Source: Candidatus Nanopelagicales bacterium (GTDB taxonomy: Bacteria > Actinomycetota > Actinomycetes > S36-B12 > UBA5976). Taken from it: 5,468 nucleotides of DNA. The notes beneath the pieces are model-generated. The model ran no database searches and was not told the origin of the DNA. It saw only the letters and a list, made by a program, of their open reading frames with translations. Shown piece by piece: positions 5,158-5,468 of the stretch (its first letter is position 1; the number at the start of each line of letters is the position of its first letter). The DNA is taken from the NCBI GenBank assembly GCA_030831445.1, contig JAURLB010000137.1:1-5468 (forward strand). The letters are read 5' to 3'. Both the position numbers and the translations under genes were made by a program.

Positions 5158-5468
5158 ATGCTCCACCTGAGCGGCACCTTGTTCTCGACGATCCAAATCT
5201 CGATCAATGCGGCGGGCTTCCCTGTCGCTCGCTTTCGACCATTGAACGGCGAGTGCTAGAAACAAGAGCAACCCAATCACGTCCCCTGCCGCCCACAACA
5301 AACCTCCCGCGATTTGCTGATCCACTTCTACCCCTGGCCCCCATTGCAAATTGAGAGACTCGTAATACTCGCGCGCTATCCCATCGGATTGGTTCATGAT
5401 GGTTAAACCAAGAAAGGCATGAAAAGGTAGTGTGATAAAAATAGAGAATAATCGAATTCCAAATCCCA
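5155..5468 (-). CDS. ctaG: CtaG-type cytochrome c oxidase assembly protein, C-terminal part; 5' end outside window
   Basis: The frame is open to the right edge and ends with TAG at 5157-5155, giving 103 visible residues. The ATG at 5397 is internal, since the frame continues upstream with typical family sequence. Two membrane segments are visible: one containing LPFHAFLGL, ending just before that Met, and a second around GGLLWAAGDVIGLLLFLAL. The DQQIAGGLLWAAGD signature and the QW-S-K-x-SDREARRIDR charged tail match actinobacterial caa3_CtaG proteins, which are multi-pass membrane factors linked to copper insertion into aa3-type oxidase. The PFHAF histidine lies in a region conserved in the family. 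The protein ends in a basic/acidic cytoplasmic tail. It heads the visible leftward group with the receiver gene (9-nt gap) and trpD, and fits the respiratory neighbourhood known around trpD in actinobacteria. Family assignment is good; its biochemical role is less certain. Confidence 0.82.
   Translation of the reverse strand, partial: GFGIRLFSIFITLPFHAFLGLTIMNQSDGIAREYYESLNLQWGPGVEVDQQIAGGLLWAAGDVIGLLLFLALAVQWSKASDREARRIDRDLDRREQGAAQVEH

Noticed and set aside
5161..5168. AGGTGGAG on the minus strand as a ribosome binding site for the receiver gene
   Set aside because: It lies 15 nt before the ATG, longer than the usual 5-9 nt; possible but not strong enough to list as a site.
5155..5397. An independent 80-residue protein starting at ATG 5397
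   Set aside because: The frame continues upstream to the edge with a membrane segment (LPFHAFLGL) typical of CtaG-family proteins, so this is a C-terminal fragment.

Overview
The window is a compact stretch of an actinobacterial chromosome of moderate GC content (mid-40s percent by eye, low for the phylum). The gene families and their order are actinobacterial. From memory, fadD15 (+), an NlpC/P60 hydrolase (-), a DEDDh exonuclease/UvrC-like protein (+) and trpD (-) occur in the same order and orientation in Mycobacterium tuberculosis around Rv2187, Rv2190c, Rv2191 and Rv2192c, next to the ctaE-qcrCAB respiratory genes. The modest GC, tight packing and short intergenic spaces suggest a streamlined lineage such as the freshwater acI/Nanopelagicales group. 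That placement is inference; no rRNA or other taxonomic marker is present.

Layout, left to right. (1) The 3' part of a long-chain acyl-CoA synthetase (+, up to 593). (2) A secreted NlpC/P60 peptidoglycan hydrolase with a long coiled coil (-, 590-1636), whose stop codon overlaps that of the synthetase. (3) A 70-residue four-cysteine protein of unknown function (-, 1707-1919), read in the same direction as the hydrolase and just upstream of it. (4) A 65-bp divergent intergenic region. (5) A 569-residue fusion of a DEDDh 3'-5' exonuclease with a UvrC/Cho-type GIY-YIG nuclease half (+, 1985-3694). (6) A leftward group, probably an operon, transcribed from the right edge: the C-terminal part of a CtaG-type cytochrome c oxidase assembly protein, a stand-alone degenerate response-regulator receiver domain, and TrpD (anthranilate phosphoribosyltransferase). 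The trpD stop codon abuts the exonuclease stop inside the palindrome TTAATTAA.

The genes serve four separate jobs: lipid activation, cell-wall remodelling, DNA repair and tryptophan synthesis/respiration. They are linked by conserved neighbourhood rather than by one pathway. The most interesting items are the exonuclease/GIY-YIG fusion, which keeps the four UvrC-type Fe-S cysteines; the divergent small CxxC/CxxC protein; the receiver domain that keeps its phospho-acceptor Asp but has lost the switch Thr and Lys; and a recurring TANNNT box 5-6 nt before four start codons, which suggests leaderless transcription. I see no tRNA, rRNA, CRISPR array, insertion sequence or convincing stem-loop terminator. 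I do not see a clearly new multi-gene system: most genes belong to families that I recognise.
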